From: Cinclus cinclus
Lineage: Eukaryota; Chordata; Aves; Passeriformes; Cinclidae
Assembly (NCBI RefSeq): GCF_963662255.1
Contig: NC_085048.1
Coordinates: 103,629,499 to 103,693,498, forward strand
Length of the DNA stretch: 64,000 nucleotides
Direction of reading: 5' to 3'
In this document: one piece after another, positions 13,815-25,263 of the stretch
Numbering within the stretch: the first letter of the stretch is position 1
Layout of the letters: every line of letters starts with the position of its first letter
Notes under the pieces: generated by a model
Told to the model about the DNA's origin: nothing
Databases searched by the model: none
The model's input: only the letters and a program-made list of their open reading frames with translations
Program-made: the position numbers and the translations under genes

Positions 13815-13874
13815 GCTGAGGGCTGGAACTGGGCGAGTTTTAAGGTCTCTCCCAAACTAAACCATTCCATGGTT
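13815..13874 (+). mobile_element. CR1 3' terminus, plus strand
   Basis: The words GGCTGGAACTGGGCGAG (13821-13837), TTTTAAGGTCTCTCCCAA and ACTAAACCATTCCATGGTT follow the forward CR1 end (normally a TGGAACTAGATGATCTTTAAGGTCCCTTCCAACCCAAACCATTC order, with changes). Only about 60 bases remain. The copy lies in the opposite orientation to the larger CR1 at 12.8 kb, so it is a separate insertion. Confidence 0.75.
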
Positions 13875-14704
13875 AATCCCAAATCACCTTTCCAGGACCT
13901 CCCCATACCTACATTTAAGATGTCACTGATCAGGTCAGTAGAGCCAAACTGACACTGCTTGGAACATCTCTGGCTTTCCTAGGTTCTGTGCAATTGTTTC
14001 TTCATTTTTAATCGGTGGGTATTGGCAGCTACTTTGACTGAAAGCTGAAAATAGCAGTTGCTCACAGGTATTTTAAAGTTTGCTACCTTGAAAATATATA
14101 GTAAACTAATTACCTTTGAATTCCATAATTTTTGTTTTAATTTTCCCCATCCATTCTCAGTTAACTGCTTGTGCAAATCTAGAAGAGGAAACTCAGAAGT
14201 GTAGGCAGCTTCCTGGCTATTTGAAACAATTTTAGGGACAAGGCAATGGATTAAAGCCCTGTGTAAATGCTGCTCACAATAAAGGCAGTTGTGGAGATGT
14301 TTCTCTGTTTTTATGTGTAGCCAAAGGATCATCTGTAAACAAGATTTTTTTATTTTTTGAATTAAAAAAGCTGTGAAGAAGAGGCACCTGTGTGTGTGTG
14401 TGTAAGTCAATAATAGCAACAAACCTATATTGTCTTGCAATTACAAAGGTGTCTGTGCAGTCCATGTTGGTATTTGATTAAGGAGAAAGGAAAAAGCTCA
14501 GTGCAAGCCAAAGACGCTCAGAAAACTCAGCAGAATCTGTGTTATGTGTGTACTTGAGTGAATCTAAATACTGAAACACATGACAAATAGAAATCATGTA
14601 GTGCTTGGAGACCTCTACAACCTCAAATCATTACTCACAATTTATTTGGTTTTCTCTCTGTAAATCAAAACTTCGTTTAAAGATATTTATGGCTTTCAAT
14701 TTCC
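13875..14704. other. spacer, no gene seen
   Basis: The sequence is AT-rich, with a short (TG)n run at 14389-14403. A minus-strand open frame of about 150 codons spans 13979-14440. It contains the translated dinucleotide run and has no family resemblance or splice context, so I treat it as chance. Confidence 0.65.
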
Positions 14705-14725
14705 TTTTTTTTTTATTATTATTAT

Positions 14726-14756
<31 letters not shown>
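14705..14756. repeat. poly-T / (ATT)n tract
   Basis: A T run, then five ATT units, then about 29 uninterrupted T bases. On the other strand it is an A-tail-like tract. No retroposon body was recognised beside it. Confidence 0.95.
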
Positions 14757-14758
<2 letters not shown>

Positions 14759-17700
14759 TGGGGGTATAGGAAAAAAGTGAACCATTTCAGTTCTTTGCCT
14801 TTCTCCTCATTTTAGTGCATGCTGTAGCACATGGAAATGTGTGCAGGTGTATAAAGAAAATGTCATGTAGTTCTTAATCTTTCAGCCACCCAAATTTTGC
14901 CTTTTCAGTTTTTAGTTATGTTCCCATCTTTAACCTCTTTGCCCATCCTCCTCTGTTCCTGTTATTCTCTTTATTTAAATTTTTGCTTCTTGGTTTATTT
15001 CTCCCTTTCCTCTTTCACAGTCCTGTGTTCCTGGAGGTGAAACTCTGCCATACTGAACCAATGTGCCATTTCATTCCTCAATTTTTATGAATCTCTTAAT
15101 TTTGTGCTCTGAGTGCAGGTGCTGTTTTCTGATGAGGTGAAGAATTGGAAGGGGAAAATACTGTTAGCAGTGATTAATACCCAGTGAAAAATAAAACGTG
15201 AGAGAGAGGTGAAAAATGCCAATAATGAGCAGGATCACAAAACCAGGGAATTAAGTGGTCCATTGATTTTAGCGTGTCGCCCTTTTGTTTCCAGAAATGC
15301 AGGTTATAATTCCCAGTGCAGGTTGCTGATAAAAGGGGATTTGATCTCATCTCAGTGCCAGGGTTAGTCCCTGTTTTATGGCTGTGGCACAATTGGGTGT
15401 GGGTGGCACTTGTTCAGGAAACAGAATAATGGGATATGGAGGTGCATCTGCTGCCTCATATAGGAAAATACCCTGTGGAATTCTGCAGGAGCTGGACTTA
15501 CGACTTGCACAGACTTTGCATTTACAGTTTAAATAAAATCAGTTGCATTCTGCTGTTGTATTAAACAGACTTCTGGAGACTAAGCTCAAGTATTCACAGC
15601 AGTAAGAATTCCTGAGAAGCCAGTTAAATATTAATCTGTATTAAAGGTGAGACAGCCACCATTTCACACTGTATTGATCATTGCTTTGCACATAATCTCA
15701 AACACAAAAGTGAATCAGATCAATCCGGCTCCTAAATTTCTTCAATAATTTCAAAATAGGACCAAGTCAGTAAAAAGTAAAAGAAAACACAGCAATAAGT
15801 ATAATCTCATAACTCATTGATATGTGTCATCTCAGTTAGAATTTAAACTGAATTTTGGAGAGTGTGAGGCCAACAAAACTCCCTGTGAAAGAACACCAGT
15901 GTTTCCAAACGTTCAAAAGCTGCAGATGAGCTGCATTGCTTATGTTTGCCTTGAAGTTTTGAAAAAATCCTCTTTCTTTGGCTCTGCAGTGTCACACTTG
16001 AAAATATTCAGGTTGGGTTTGTTGTTCATTACATAAAAAAATAATGATCTTGAAAGTATTATCATGTTTGTCTTAAAGAAGCTATTTTCTATGCCTTAAT
16101 TAAAAGTTATAATTCACCATCTTTTGACCAAGTTATCTTAAATCTTAATCTTATTGGTAATGGATACTGGGTCAGATTCAGAGAGAAATGCAATCCTTAC
16201 TTAATGCAAACAGTAAAAATATCAGCATTTCTAGAGATATGGTTGAGTTCAATTCATGTGCTGTACTAACTCTGCCTGTTAATTAGAAATATTCTCCTAC
16301 TTATGCAAGAATACTGGGGAAAAAGGGCATTCTCTTCCTCATTAGACATTCCATGGAAATCACAAATGGACAAAACCAGGCAGAATATGATGACTGTTTT
16401 GTTGTTAAAGCACTTTAATAAGGTTAATGCATCCATATGAATGGTTTTCAAAATAAGTTTCTGTAGTTTTGAAGGTATGCCCTGGTCTAGTACGGTAATA
16501 AAGAATTTCCATGTGGGGAAATAGCCAACCTTTTAATTTTGGTGTGCAGGTTTCTCTTTTATTTTCCATTTTTAAAAAGCCAATGAAATGTACAGTTTGA
16601 GATGCCTGTGGAAGTAATTCTCCTTATCCTCTTTGCGTTCTGGTGAAAAGCTGCCTTATTGTGCTGTATCTGAGGAAAAAGTGAGAAAATGCAGACTTTA
16701 TATGCAAAACAAGGAGCAAAAAGTAAAATATGGACCGTAAAGGACAACTTATGCCTTGCTAAAATGTAGAGTTGAGCACTTTTTTCTGCTCTGACTTTTC
16801 GTAAAGGAGAGCTGAAGCTGCACTGCCAGTCAAAAGGTTTCTAGAAGAGGAGAGAAATCTTTCTGCATCGAAAACTGAAGCAAGTGGGGACCTTATCTAT
16901 ATGCATTACTTTGATTTCAAATTATTTTTAGCATGGCTTTTATTGTACTCCTTGTTACATACATAAATCTTTAAAGTAATACGTTTTGTAAGAAATGGTC
17001 ATAAAAATTTACAGCCAGTAACTTTTCCCCTGTCCCTTACAATGATATTCTACTAAAACCATTAAATGGTTCTCATTAATGCCCTTTAAATGATTGTGTA
17101 ATGACCCACAATCGCTTGTAAGTGAACAACCATTAAAGAATTACCAGTTCTTAGCATGCTTTTAAGTACAGTTTAAATACATGGGAGGTAACATATAATA
17201 TATTAGAAAAAGTATTAAATTTGAAATAGTAAAAGCAGGATGGCTACAAAAGGAAGGAGTGGGTGGAAAACCTCTCCTGTGCTGACCGCAGCCCTCAGAG
17301 AACAGTCCAGGAGTGTTCCTTGTTGCACATTCCCAGCAATGCATCTGTGTTTATTTGTTCTCTACAATCACTTGGGTTTATGAGTCTGGTATTGAAGTGA
17401 TTTATAAGAAGTAAAATGACACCACGAGGGTGATTTCCATACAAATATGCTGAAATCCAAATCCCATCCATACCTAATGGCTGTTATTGGGGAGTGTGAC
17501 CCACCTGCTTGCAAAGGGCAGGTCTGCTCTGAGCCCAAAGACAGAAGGAGAAATTGTCACTTGAGGAGACTGCAATATGAGAGAGGGACATCCCTGTGCA
17601 CAGCTGACCTTGAGAAATCCCAGGAATGCTCAGATCTGGTTGTGAAGAAATGTGAGTGATTGAAAAGATGTTTTTAATAAAGAGCATTAATTTAATGGGG

Positions 17701-18436
17701 AGTCAGAGGCACTTTGCAGCCTCTTGCCGCTGCAATTCCAGCCTAACCCTTTGCTGTGATCCCACCTGGGATGAAGGAGCTGCAGTGGCAGCTCTGTGGG
17801 TTGAAGGGGGCACTTTGCAAATGGGCCCTTCGCTGTAATCACAGCGGCTGCCAAAAGCTAAATGCCTTTTGCAGCTTGGGAACACCCCTTGAGGCTTGTA
17901 GGCTGTGGGGACAGCCCACACCCAATGTATGCTCTCACTTCCAAATGCTGCCTAGGGCACAACAATATTTGGCAGTATCTGGCAGCTGCCCCATGCAGCA
18001 AAGTTGCTTTCTGAATTCCAGTCCTCATGCTTCAGATGTGGGATACCTAGAAATCCACCTCATGGTCTGAATGCATTTTCTCTTGGTAATATAATTCTCT
18101 TGCTCCTACAATAACAAGACTCTCTGTTCAGCCTCGTAACCTCAAAATGGTATCAGAGGAAAGAGATTTGTTTCTCCAAAGCAAGATTATTAGCAAGTGG
18201 AACCCTCATTACCTGATGTTTTGGTAGTTTTTAGTTCTGTTACTCGGTACTAACTTTTGTAATTCAAGTGCTTTACTTTGGGCAAATTTTGAGTTCTCAA
18301 AGCTTCAGGGTTGCAATGGAGAGAATCAAACAATGTGGAAAGTAGGTATGTGTTTGGGTTTGTTTCTCTTCTATATCTGAGAATTAAATGTCTTGACTTT
18401 CTCTGTTAGCAGCCTGGCTGGCCTGTTGTTCTCTTC
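14757..18436. other. AT-rich spacer, no gene seen
   Basis: No coding signal. At 17057-17071 there is a near-perfect palindrome, AACCATT-A-AATGGTT, in a stretch (17040-17110) rich in ATTAA words that could bind homeodomain proteins. The part at 17700-18070 is GC-richer with the paired words GGCACTTTGCA and GCACTTTGCAAATGGGCCC, but it shows no known repeat. Confidence 0.6.
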
Positions 18437-18441
18437 AAGTG
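18437..18441. repeat. target-site duplication, left copy (AAGTG)
   Basis: AAGTG lies immediately before the TG that opens the LTR and is repeated exactly after the closing CA at 19142-19146. Confidence 0.85.
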
Positions 18442-19141
18442 TGTTGGGGGTTGGTTCTCTCCCTTTTCCCTCTGTGGAATTTTCCCCATTGTCATGCTAA
18501 GATACCTGTTGACTGGGCCCTGGTGACAAGGGGGAGGAGAGAGAAGAGGGGAACCCCGTGAGATTCAAACATCCAGAAGAGGAAGCGGAAGGCTCTGGCT
18601 CGGCCCATTTCCCCCGCGGAGTTCGGACGAGAAGGACGATCGCCGTCTGTGTCCCATCCCTACATCCCAGGGCCGGGAGCCATCCTCACTGCTGTCAGAT
18701 CCTGCCCGGCTGTCTTCTCGCTGTGAACTACCACCATCCAGCACTCTGCTGAGCACCAGGACCCACACCGTGAGCAGAGAGCTCTCTCTCCATCTCTCTC
18801 TCCCCCTGGGACAGCGCTGCCATCACCCCCAGCCCTCCTGCAGCTCTGCGGGACCCGCCCGCCCCCAGCACCGGGAACTGCAGCTCAGGGAAAAGGTGCC
18901 TGCAGCCAAAAAACACTGGGACTGAGTCACTGTTCTGTTTGTGGGTAATTTCATAGCTGCTGTTGTTCTTGTTTGTCTTGTTAGATATACTAGTAAAGAA
19001 CTGTTATTCCTACCCCCATATCTTTGCCTGAGAGCTCTTTTAATTCCAAAATTATAATAATCGGAAGAATCACATTTTTTTTTCAGTCCAAAGGGAAGCT
19101 TCTGCTTTCCTTGGCAAACACCTGTCCTTCAAACCAGGACA
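18442..19141 (+). mobile_element. solo LTR of an endogenous retrovirus
   Basis: This is a 700-bp unit starting TGTTGGGGGTTGG and ending AAACCAGGACA, flanked by the identical 5-bp AAGTG. The middle (18540-18870) is GC- and CpG-rich and differs sharply from the AT-rich surroundings. Near the 3' side are AGTAAAGAACTG (18991-19002), a possible weak polyadenylation signal, and TTTGCCTGAGAGC, typical of the R/U5 side. This suggests plus orientation. The layout and the end motif (reversed, TGTCCTGGTTTGAAGGACAG) match an LTR family I associate with songbird ERVs, with ERVL-like 5-bp duplications. No internal retroviral region is present on either side, so this is a solo LTR left by LTR-LTR recombination. 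It is noncoding. LTRs of this kind can act as promoters or enhancers. Confidence 0.88.
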
Positions 19142-19146
19142 AAGTG
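19142..19146. repeat. target-site duplication, right copy (AAGTG)
   Basis: Exact repeat of the five bases before the LTR. The perfect match indicates an insertion young enough for its duplication to be unmutated. Confidence 0.85.
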
Positions 19147-20672
19147 CAATTGATTTAATTCCAGATTGCTTGGTCCAACAGAGTTTTGAGTCTAGAGCTC
19201 CAACATGCTTGTGTCCAAACCACAAGGATATGTCAGTTTTATGAAATTTCATCTAATCAAAATGTTCTAGGTGGTTATGCCCACTGTTGAAAGTATCTGA
19301 CCACTAGTTTCCAAGGCAGCAGGCAACTTAAGATGACATTAGACTTCACAGAATGCTTAGATACACAAATTTCAGTAGCAGCAACAAATGCTTTCTGTCA
19401 TGTTGTGTTTCCTAAGAACTGGATTCCTTCTCCTTACCACTGAAATCTGCAATATTTGTCATCTCCTTGAGTGTAGAATGGGACCAGATAGAGTTGCCAG
19501 AGCAGAATGAGAGAAAATGAATCCTTTTTAACATATGAGACCAGTAGTTTTATTACATTGGGTTTAGATACTTTTTTTTGCACATTTTTATTTAAAATTC
19601 CCAAACTGAACTGCACACTCTGGTCCTTATCTGCATCTTCATGCTAGCAGATTGTGATCCAGGTATAGTGCAGCTGTATACTTAACCCATCTGTCAGTAC
19701 AGCTGAGTTGGATATTTTTAGAATATCAATCACCATGTTAGCTGGGTCTAATATCTTATCTGTGCATCCTGTATCAGAGCAGCTACTTTGGGTACTGCCA
19801 AATAGGTCTTGGCTAAGAGACTGAGATCAGGAGATCTCCCAAAGCTTTCAGAGAAATAATTGTGTGCTACAAACTTTGTCAGAGCTCAGGCTGGACTGTA
19901 GAAGGGTCTGAGTGAAGAACAGGCTGGCAAACCTGTAAATCAATGTGCTTGTAGGGGCAAGGATGGGGTCTGGAAAAATATCTAGGCTCTCCAACCTTGG
20001 GCAGTGAGCAATTCATATTCCTCAGGGTTCCAAGCATGGTGAGGAAGGTTTTTTAATAGCAAGAAGAGGGTAAAATGCACCCAGAATGTGCCATGGGAAA
20101 GAAAATCTGTGGAGGGTGGTGCAAGAGGCAACTGGATGCTTCTCCAAAATAGGAGAAGAGGGTTTTGGTGGGAAAAGGAGAGAATGATATGCATTCCCAG
20201 GAAGCCAACAAGACAGCACAGTGTCATGGCATGTCAGGCTTTCTGTCACAACACTTCACCTGGCAAGTCCCACGCAGCACAAGAGAGCTGAGCCTGATTA
20301 GTGCACAGTGAATCCCCGCTTGTGGAGTGGTGTCTCCTGGCGCTTGGCAGGGGGGAAGAGACAGAGGCACTGGGAGATGGAGATGTTTGTGTCTGAGCCA
20401 AGGTAGGGAGACAGTGCTCAGACTTGTGTTTGCTCTCCTGTCCCTTCCCGGGCAATGAGTTAATCAGGACTGCTGCATGGATGGCTCAATCCCAAAATAC
20501 AGACGTTTGTCTGTGTGGCACAAGTGGGCAGAGTCTGCAGTCCTGCTTGGAAGAGGAGTTTGAATGCTGGGGATAACTCTCCTGGAGGGGTTTGCTGGAC
20601 TAATTAAATATTAAACAAAGGGCTTTGCTTCTAATCTGGCTATCTGGATTGGGTGGAAATGCTGATGGTTTG

Positions 20673-20674
<2 letters not shown>
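19147..20674. other. spacer, no gene seen
   Basis: Moderately AT-rich. A purine-rich, GC-richer patch lies at about 20090-20460 with open frames on both strands, but none resembles a protein family and no splice signals frame them. Confidence 0.6.

Positions 20675-20717
<43 letters not shown>
20675..20717. repeat. (GT)n microsatellite
   Basis: About 21 uninterrupted GT units, followed by an imperfect GAGTGTATATGTGTGT tail to about 20732. A pure array of this length is normally length-polymorphic. Confidence 0.98.
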
Positions 20718-20719
<2 letters not shown>

Positions 20720-20732
20720 TGTATATGTGTGT

Positions 20733-22106
20733 TTTACTAGACCACAGTGAATTGGTACCCAAAGGAAGATTTTATTTGTTTAAGTGTGTCTGTGATGAAT
20801 GCAGTTCTGGTATTCCAAAAGTCTATGTACTGCAGACTGAAAATAGGCTTTTTGTCAAATGGGAATTGAAACGCACATATGTATTACACTATTTGCCTTA
20901 GAAGAAATTAATTTTCAGCCAGAAGCAGATAGGATTATTTAATATTTATCTTTAGCTGCAGGAAGATGAATCTATTATTTTATTTTGTTATTTTATATGT
21001 GATGTTCATCTGAATTTTTCTGTAGGAGGTGCTGATGTATTGTCTGTGCTGCATCAAGGTTAAAGGGTCTTCAGCTGTAAAATTTCTCCAGTGACCCCCA
21101 GCACAGACCATCCTTTTCCTTAGGACTGGGAGTGGGATGCCAGGGTTTATCATGAGGGTGTGCATGTGTCCAAGAAGTGCAGGGAGAACTGGGAAGGAAG
21201 GAGGCTTTTCCCTCAGTTGCTTTCCAAGTTTATTGGAATATTGTGAAGTTAAAACATCTCCAGCATTACAGTGGAGCAAAGGGACTGGAAGAGTGTTGTG
21301 TGTCAGAGTTACTGATTTAGTGCTGGGGAAAGAACAGACTGGAGTGGATGAAGTTGCAGTCTCAGAAAGGACATGGAACTGGGACTGTTAAATATCAACA
21401 GAGCATCACCTTGCCCTGTCAGCAAACTCTTCCATATAACCAGAGTGAACGATGGTAAGATGTCATTTCATGGACCATGTTATGTGCTGCTTAGAATGAA
21501 TATTTCATCCATGGTGCATTGCATTTTTGATAAATTTAGCTTATTGGACAAAAGTTTGGTTAGCTTATCTCTAGTGTATTTTAAAGATCTTTAAGGAGCT
21601 GATTTTACCCCAAACCTACCAGTTAGCAGGAGTCAGTAGCCATGTGGTAACAATTTAAATTACTGTAACAATGGCAAGTCTCCTTCCTGTAACTAATAAA
21701 TGCAATTTATAAGGAATGTTAAGTAGCAGTTAACAACTTGCTACTTTGAATTTCAACCAAACTGATTAAATCATTAAAGTGAATTTGTAGAGTTGGGGTG
21801 GAAGGGAGGAACACTGGGAATTGTGTGTGTTTATTCAGACACATATATACGTTTGACATGACCCTTTGGCTGTGCCAACAAGAGAATTTCAGAGTCCATT
21901 CCCAACCTGCCTTATCCCAATTACAGAAAAAAATATTTTGAGGTAGCTTAGGTTGTTTACAGTATAGGACCAGAATAAATCTGCTTCACAGAGGTGTTGA
22001 TAGAGCCAGAAAGGCAATAGTTGCAAAACAGAGGAATTGGTGTGACAGTGGCTGGGACAGAAGGACCTGGGACTGATGGTTGGCAAAGGGGGATGCTCCT
22101 GGATTT
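20733..22106. other. spacer, no gene seen
   Basis: AT-rich sequence without recognisable repeats. Short plus-strand frames at 20719-20901 and 21137-21391 lack splice context or any recognised domain. Confidence 0.6.
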
Positions 22107-22165
22107 AAAATCAGAGAATGTGCTGACTGGGAAGGGACCCACCAGGATCAGCATGGAGTGATGTT
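22107..22165 (-). mobile_element. short CR1 3' fragment, minus strand
   Basis: The words AAAATCAGAGAATG, GACTGGGAAGGGACCCACCA (22125-22144) and GGATCAGCATGGAGTG follow the end of a CR1 subfamily (the TTGGAAGGGACCCACAAGGATCATCGAGT order) in reverse. About 60 bases can be aligned by eye, and the neighbouring sequence is unrecognised. Confidence 0.55.
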
Positions 22166-24700
22166 GACCTAGAAGAAGGTTTTAAAACAAGAATCTGGCT
22201 TGAACCTGGCTCTGCACAGCACAGAGCAGTTGTGGAGTGAGGGAGGGACTTGTGCACTTGTGGAGTTCACTTCCTGTCTCAGGATTGTGGATTTGGAGGG
22301 CAGCTTTTCTTTTACAAAGCCCGAAGATTAACTTTATCCAGCTTTTGTATATTCACTCAGAAAAAAAAAAAAAAAATTTCCCCAGATCTTCTTGTGACTC
22401 CCAGTTCATCTGCCTCAGTTTTCTGCACAGCACAAACAGCAGTGACTGAAGTTTGAAAAAATAAAGTGAGATTATATTTTTGGTAGGGATTCAGCAGAAT
22501 CCCTGTTCAGGAAGTGGCAGAAATACTCTGTTATGGATATTGCCTTTATTTCCTGTTGGAGTCCATATGAGTCTTATGCTTGTACAATTCTGTTTTTTGT
22601 TATATGAGCTGTAGCCTAAAAGTTCTCCAGTTTGTACTTTCTGTGCCGTGTCAAGAAAGTAAAGTGAGAAGGAAGAACAGAAAAGTTGTGAGTCAGATTT
22701 CCATCAGATTTTTTACTACCAGCCCCATTCTTCAATCCTACAAATGGAATAGAAGGAGAGGCAGAAACACTAATGAAAAAAAATCACATATTTAAGGTTG
22801 CAGGATTTAATAATAGAAATCTTCAGTGTGATTTGCCAGGCCACATGGTGTGTGCTGTTATCCATTCAAAATAAAACTCATAATTGTGGCCCTGCAAAGG
22901 CTTTGAAATACACCCCTTTGACAATTTACCCATTTTACTTTTACTGAGGTCTTTAAAGGGTTTTTAAAACCAGATAGAGCTGTGTATTGAATTCAGATGT
23001 CTTTCCAAAAACCTTTCCTGAAATTAAATAATTTGTGTGACTTTCCTAGGTCAGTATTATGCTATTGATAAAGAGAGAGTGCATTTCATGTTGCGGACTG
23101 AAAGCTCAAAAACCACAAAGCCTTTCACTTGATGCTAAAACAGTGACCAAAATATAAATAATCAAATATTATCTGTTTATTTTAAAGAATTTTTACTGTA
23201 AGCTCATGACATTCAATAAAAATACAGAAATCAATATAAAATATTTCTAAAATGGCAGATCCATACATGATCATTTCTCCTAAGTTGAAAATACTTGTGC
23301 TCAGCCCTTTCATACAGACTCAAAGGGATTGCAAGCAACCCTGGTGTCTGTTTTGATGCCTTTTGGGGTTAGTTTCTCCTGTGGATTAAAGAGGGTTGTT
23401 GGAACATGTCTGGGGGACAACTGAGACTCTTCATGCTTTGGGATTTACCTGGGACAGCGTCACTTTTTCAGCAGAGACTGCAATTCCCCAATAGAGCTTG
23501 ATTCATTGCCATTAACAAAGGATGTCTGCAATAAAATATAATTGGTACCATCCCTTTGTCACACTGAAATTATATTTTTGTGTGGAAAATGGAAAATTTC
23601 AGCATTTGCAGTTCGCAAATTGTCACCCTCTACGTATTGGTGTTTGAGTTATGGCCTTGCAAGCAGCAAAACTGTCTTGCCAAGTGTGTATTAAATTAGT
23701 GTATGAATATGGAGACTCTCATTTGTTACTTAATTGATCTGCAGGGCTGTCAAATGGCAGATGAATCTGAAAGTATAGGTACTGATAAGAAGGTCTGGGG
23801 TTTATTTTCAGGATAATGGAGTAAAAATTGTCCCATAGATGGACACTGCTGCTGTGGGTTCCCTGGACTCAGGCATTCCTCTCCTCCTTCCTCAGGCAGG
23901 CCCATGCCCAAACACCTTTGACTGGCCCCCGAATATCATAAAGCAGCCATGTTTCTTTCACCTCATCTGAAATAAGGTTTAGTTTTCCATTATTTTTTAA
24001 CTTAAAAACCTTTTTCTGTGTCAGTGCTAGGAACTGGTTTGTTTTTTTTCTCAATGAGGTGGCTTCCCGCATGGGCACAGTGCAGTGGATGTGTGCTGAG
24101 ACTTTTTGTGCTTGATATTTTGATGTCTGTGTAAGAGGTTACCCAATTCTTAGAAAGCTGAAACTCCACTGAAAATCTGAGGCCCTTGATTTTTCAGCAT
24201 TTCGCCTGGCTAAGGAGCATACAACCTGGGCTGAGTAAAAGCAAAGACAGCCTTGCAAGAAGTGCATATTATTGTATAAAATTTACTGCAAAGAGGAGCG
24301 ATAGGAATAGAAAACATACAGTAGCTTGCTGCATGCTAGCAGGTCTTTTCTGGGCTTCTAAATGTTAACTGGGTAGTCATGTAAGTTATTGCACTCATTA
24401 AATTAGGCCACAAACAAGTCAACAATGATTCAGCAAAATGGTTTTGTTTGTATAGTGCAGGGAAGTCTGATAGATAACCAGTCAAACATTTATGGCTAAA
24501 TGGATGAAGATTTTAACATTACAGCCTAATAAAAACCCCATACTGTGTGATTAAATAAGAGGGAAAGCAGTAAAAAAGAGAAAGCGTAATGATGGTAACA
24601 TGTAGGTCAGTTACAATTTAATTGTCATTGCACTTCATTGCGAACATATCAATTCTCTGCTGCTTAGCTGAGCAGAAAACAACAACTTAACATGTACAGT
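22166..24700. other. AT-rich spacer, no gene seen
   Basis: An A run of 16-17 bases lies at about 22361-22377. The stretch 22900-23290 is very AT-rich with runs such as TTAAATAATTTG and AATATAAATAATC, which could be a conserved noncoding element, but I see no specific support. No coding signal. Confidence 0.6.
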
Positions 24701-24850
24701 GGGCCCGTGGCTGCCTGGCAAACCCCCACTTCCATCACCTGCCTTCCACTACTTCTTTAAAGCCGCGGGAAGTCTTCCTGCCTTAATAGCATCATCCTGC
24801 TGGAAGCTCCTGCTGCTCGTGTCCTCCCCACGCTCGATGCATCGCTGAGC
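24701..24850. other. CpG-bearing patch
   Basis: Within 150 bases there are about eight CpG dinucleotides (in GGCCCGTGG, GCCGCGGG, CTCGTG, CACGCTCGATGCATCGC), while the flanking kilobases carry almost none. It includes the SacII-like palindrome CCGCGG. No reading frame or repeat explains it. It may be a small unmethylated or conserved regulatory element. Confidence 0.35.
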
Positions 24851-25217
24851 AGTAAATTTACTTCACTCTCTCCACAGAAGCTAAAATTAGGCTGTTTGTG
24901 TTACAACTTCCAGAGCTCCTGCACCAAGGAACACCTGCTTGCAGATTTATTTTGGTTTATTTCATGGTTTCAAATCAAGATGGCTTTGCAGAGGCAATGT
25001 CCTGATGGGCTGTATGGGAAGAGCACAGCGGCTGATTTTCTTACTTATCTAATTTATACTGTAGCTCCTTTCTGTATAAGGTATAGCTTCATTAACATTA
25101 ATTCTTTAGCAACTCCACAGAAATGCTTATTCCTGCCAATATTTTCCACTGTATTATATTTCCAGTGGTACCGCAGGAGGAAAAAAGTCTGATTTTGGTT
25201 GGGTTTGTGGGGTGGTG
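24851..25217. other. spacer with a possible acceptor site
   Basis: CTTCACTCTCTCCACAG (to 24878) looks like a 3' splice site, followed by an open plus-strand frame at 24896-25192. The frame has no recognisable domain and no good donor, so no exon is called. Confidence 0.4.
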
Positions 25218-25263
25218 TTTGTGTTGTTTTTTGTTTGTTGGTTTTTTTTTTGTTTTTTTTTTT
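25218..25263. repeat. T-rich low-complexity tract
   Basis: About 46 bases of T runs broken by single or double G. It is comparable to the tract at 6.66 kb. Confidence 0.9.

Noticed and set aside
13979..14440. 153-codon minus-strand open frame
   Set aside because: It runs through a (TG)n stretch, has no domain, no codon bias and no splice signals. It is a chance frame in AT-rich DNA.
18558..18916. Open frames on both strands in GC-rich sequence
   Set aside because: They lie wholly inside the solo LTR, whose GC-rich core naturally lacks stops. They are not genes.
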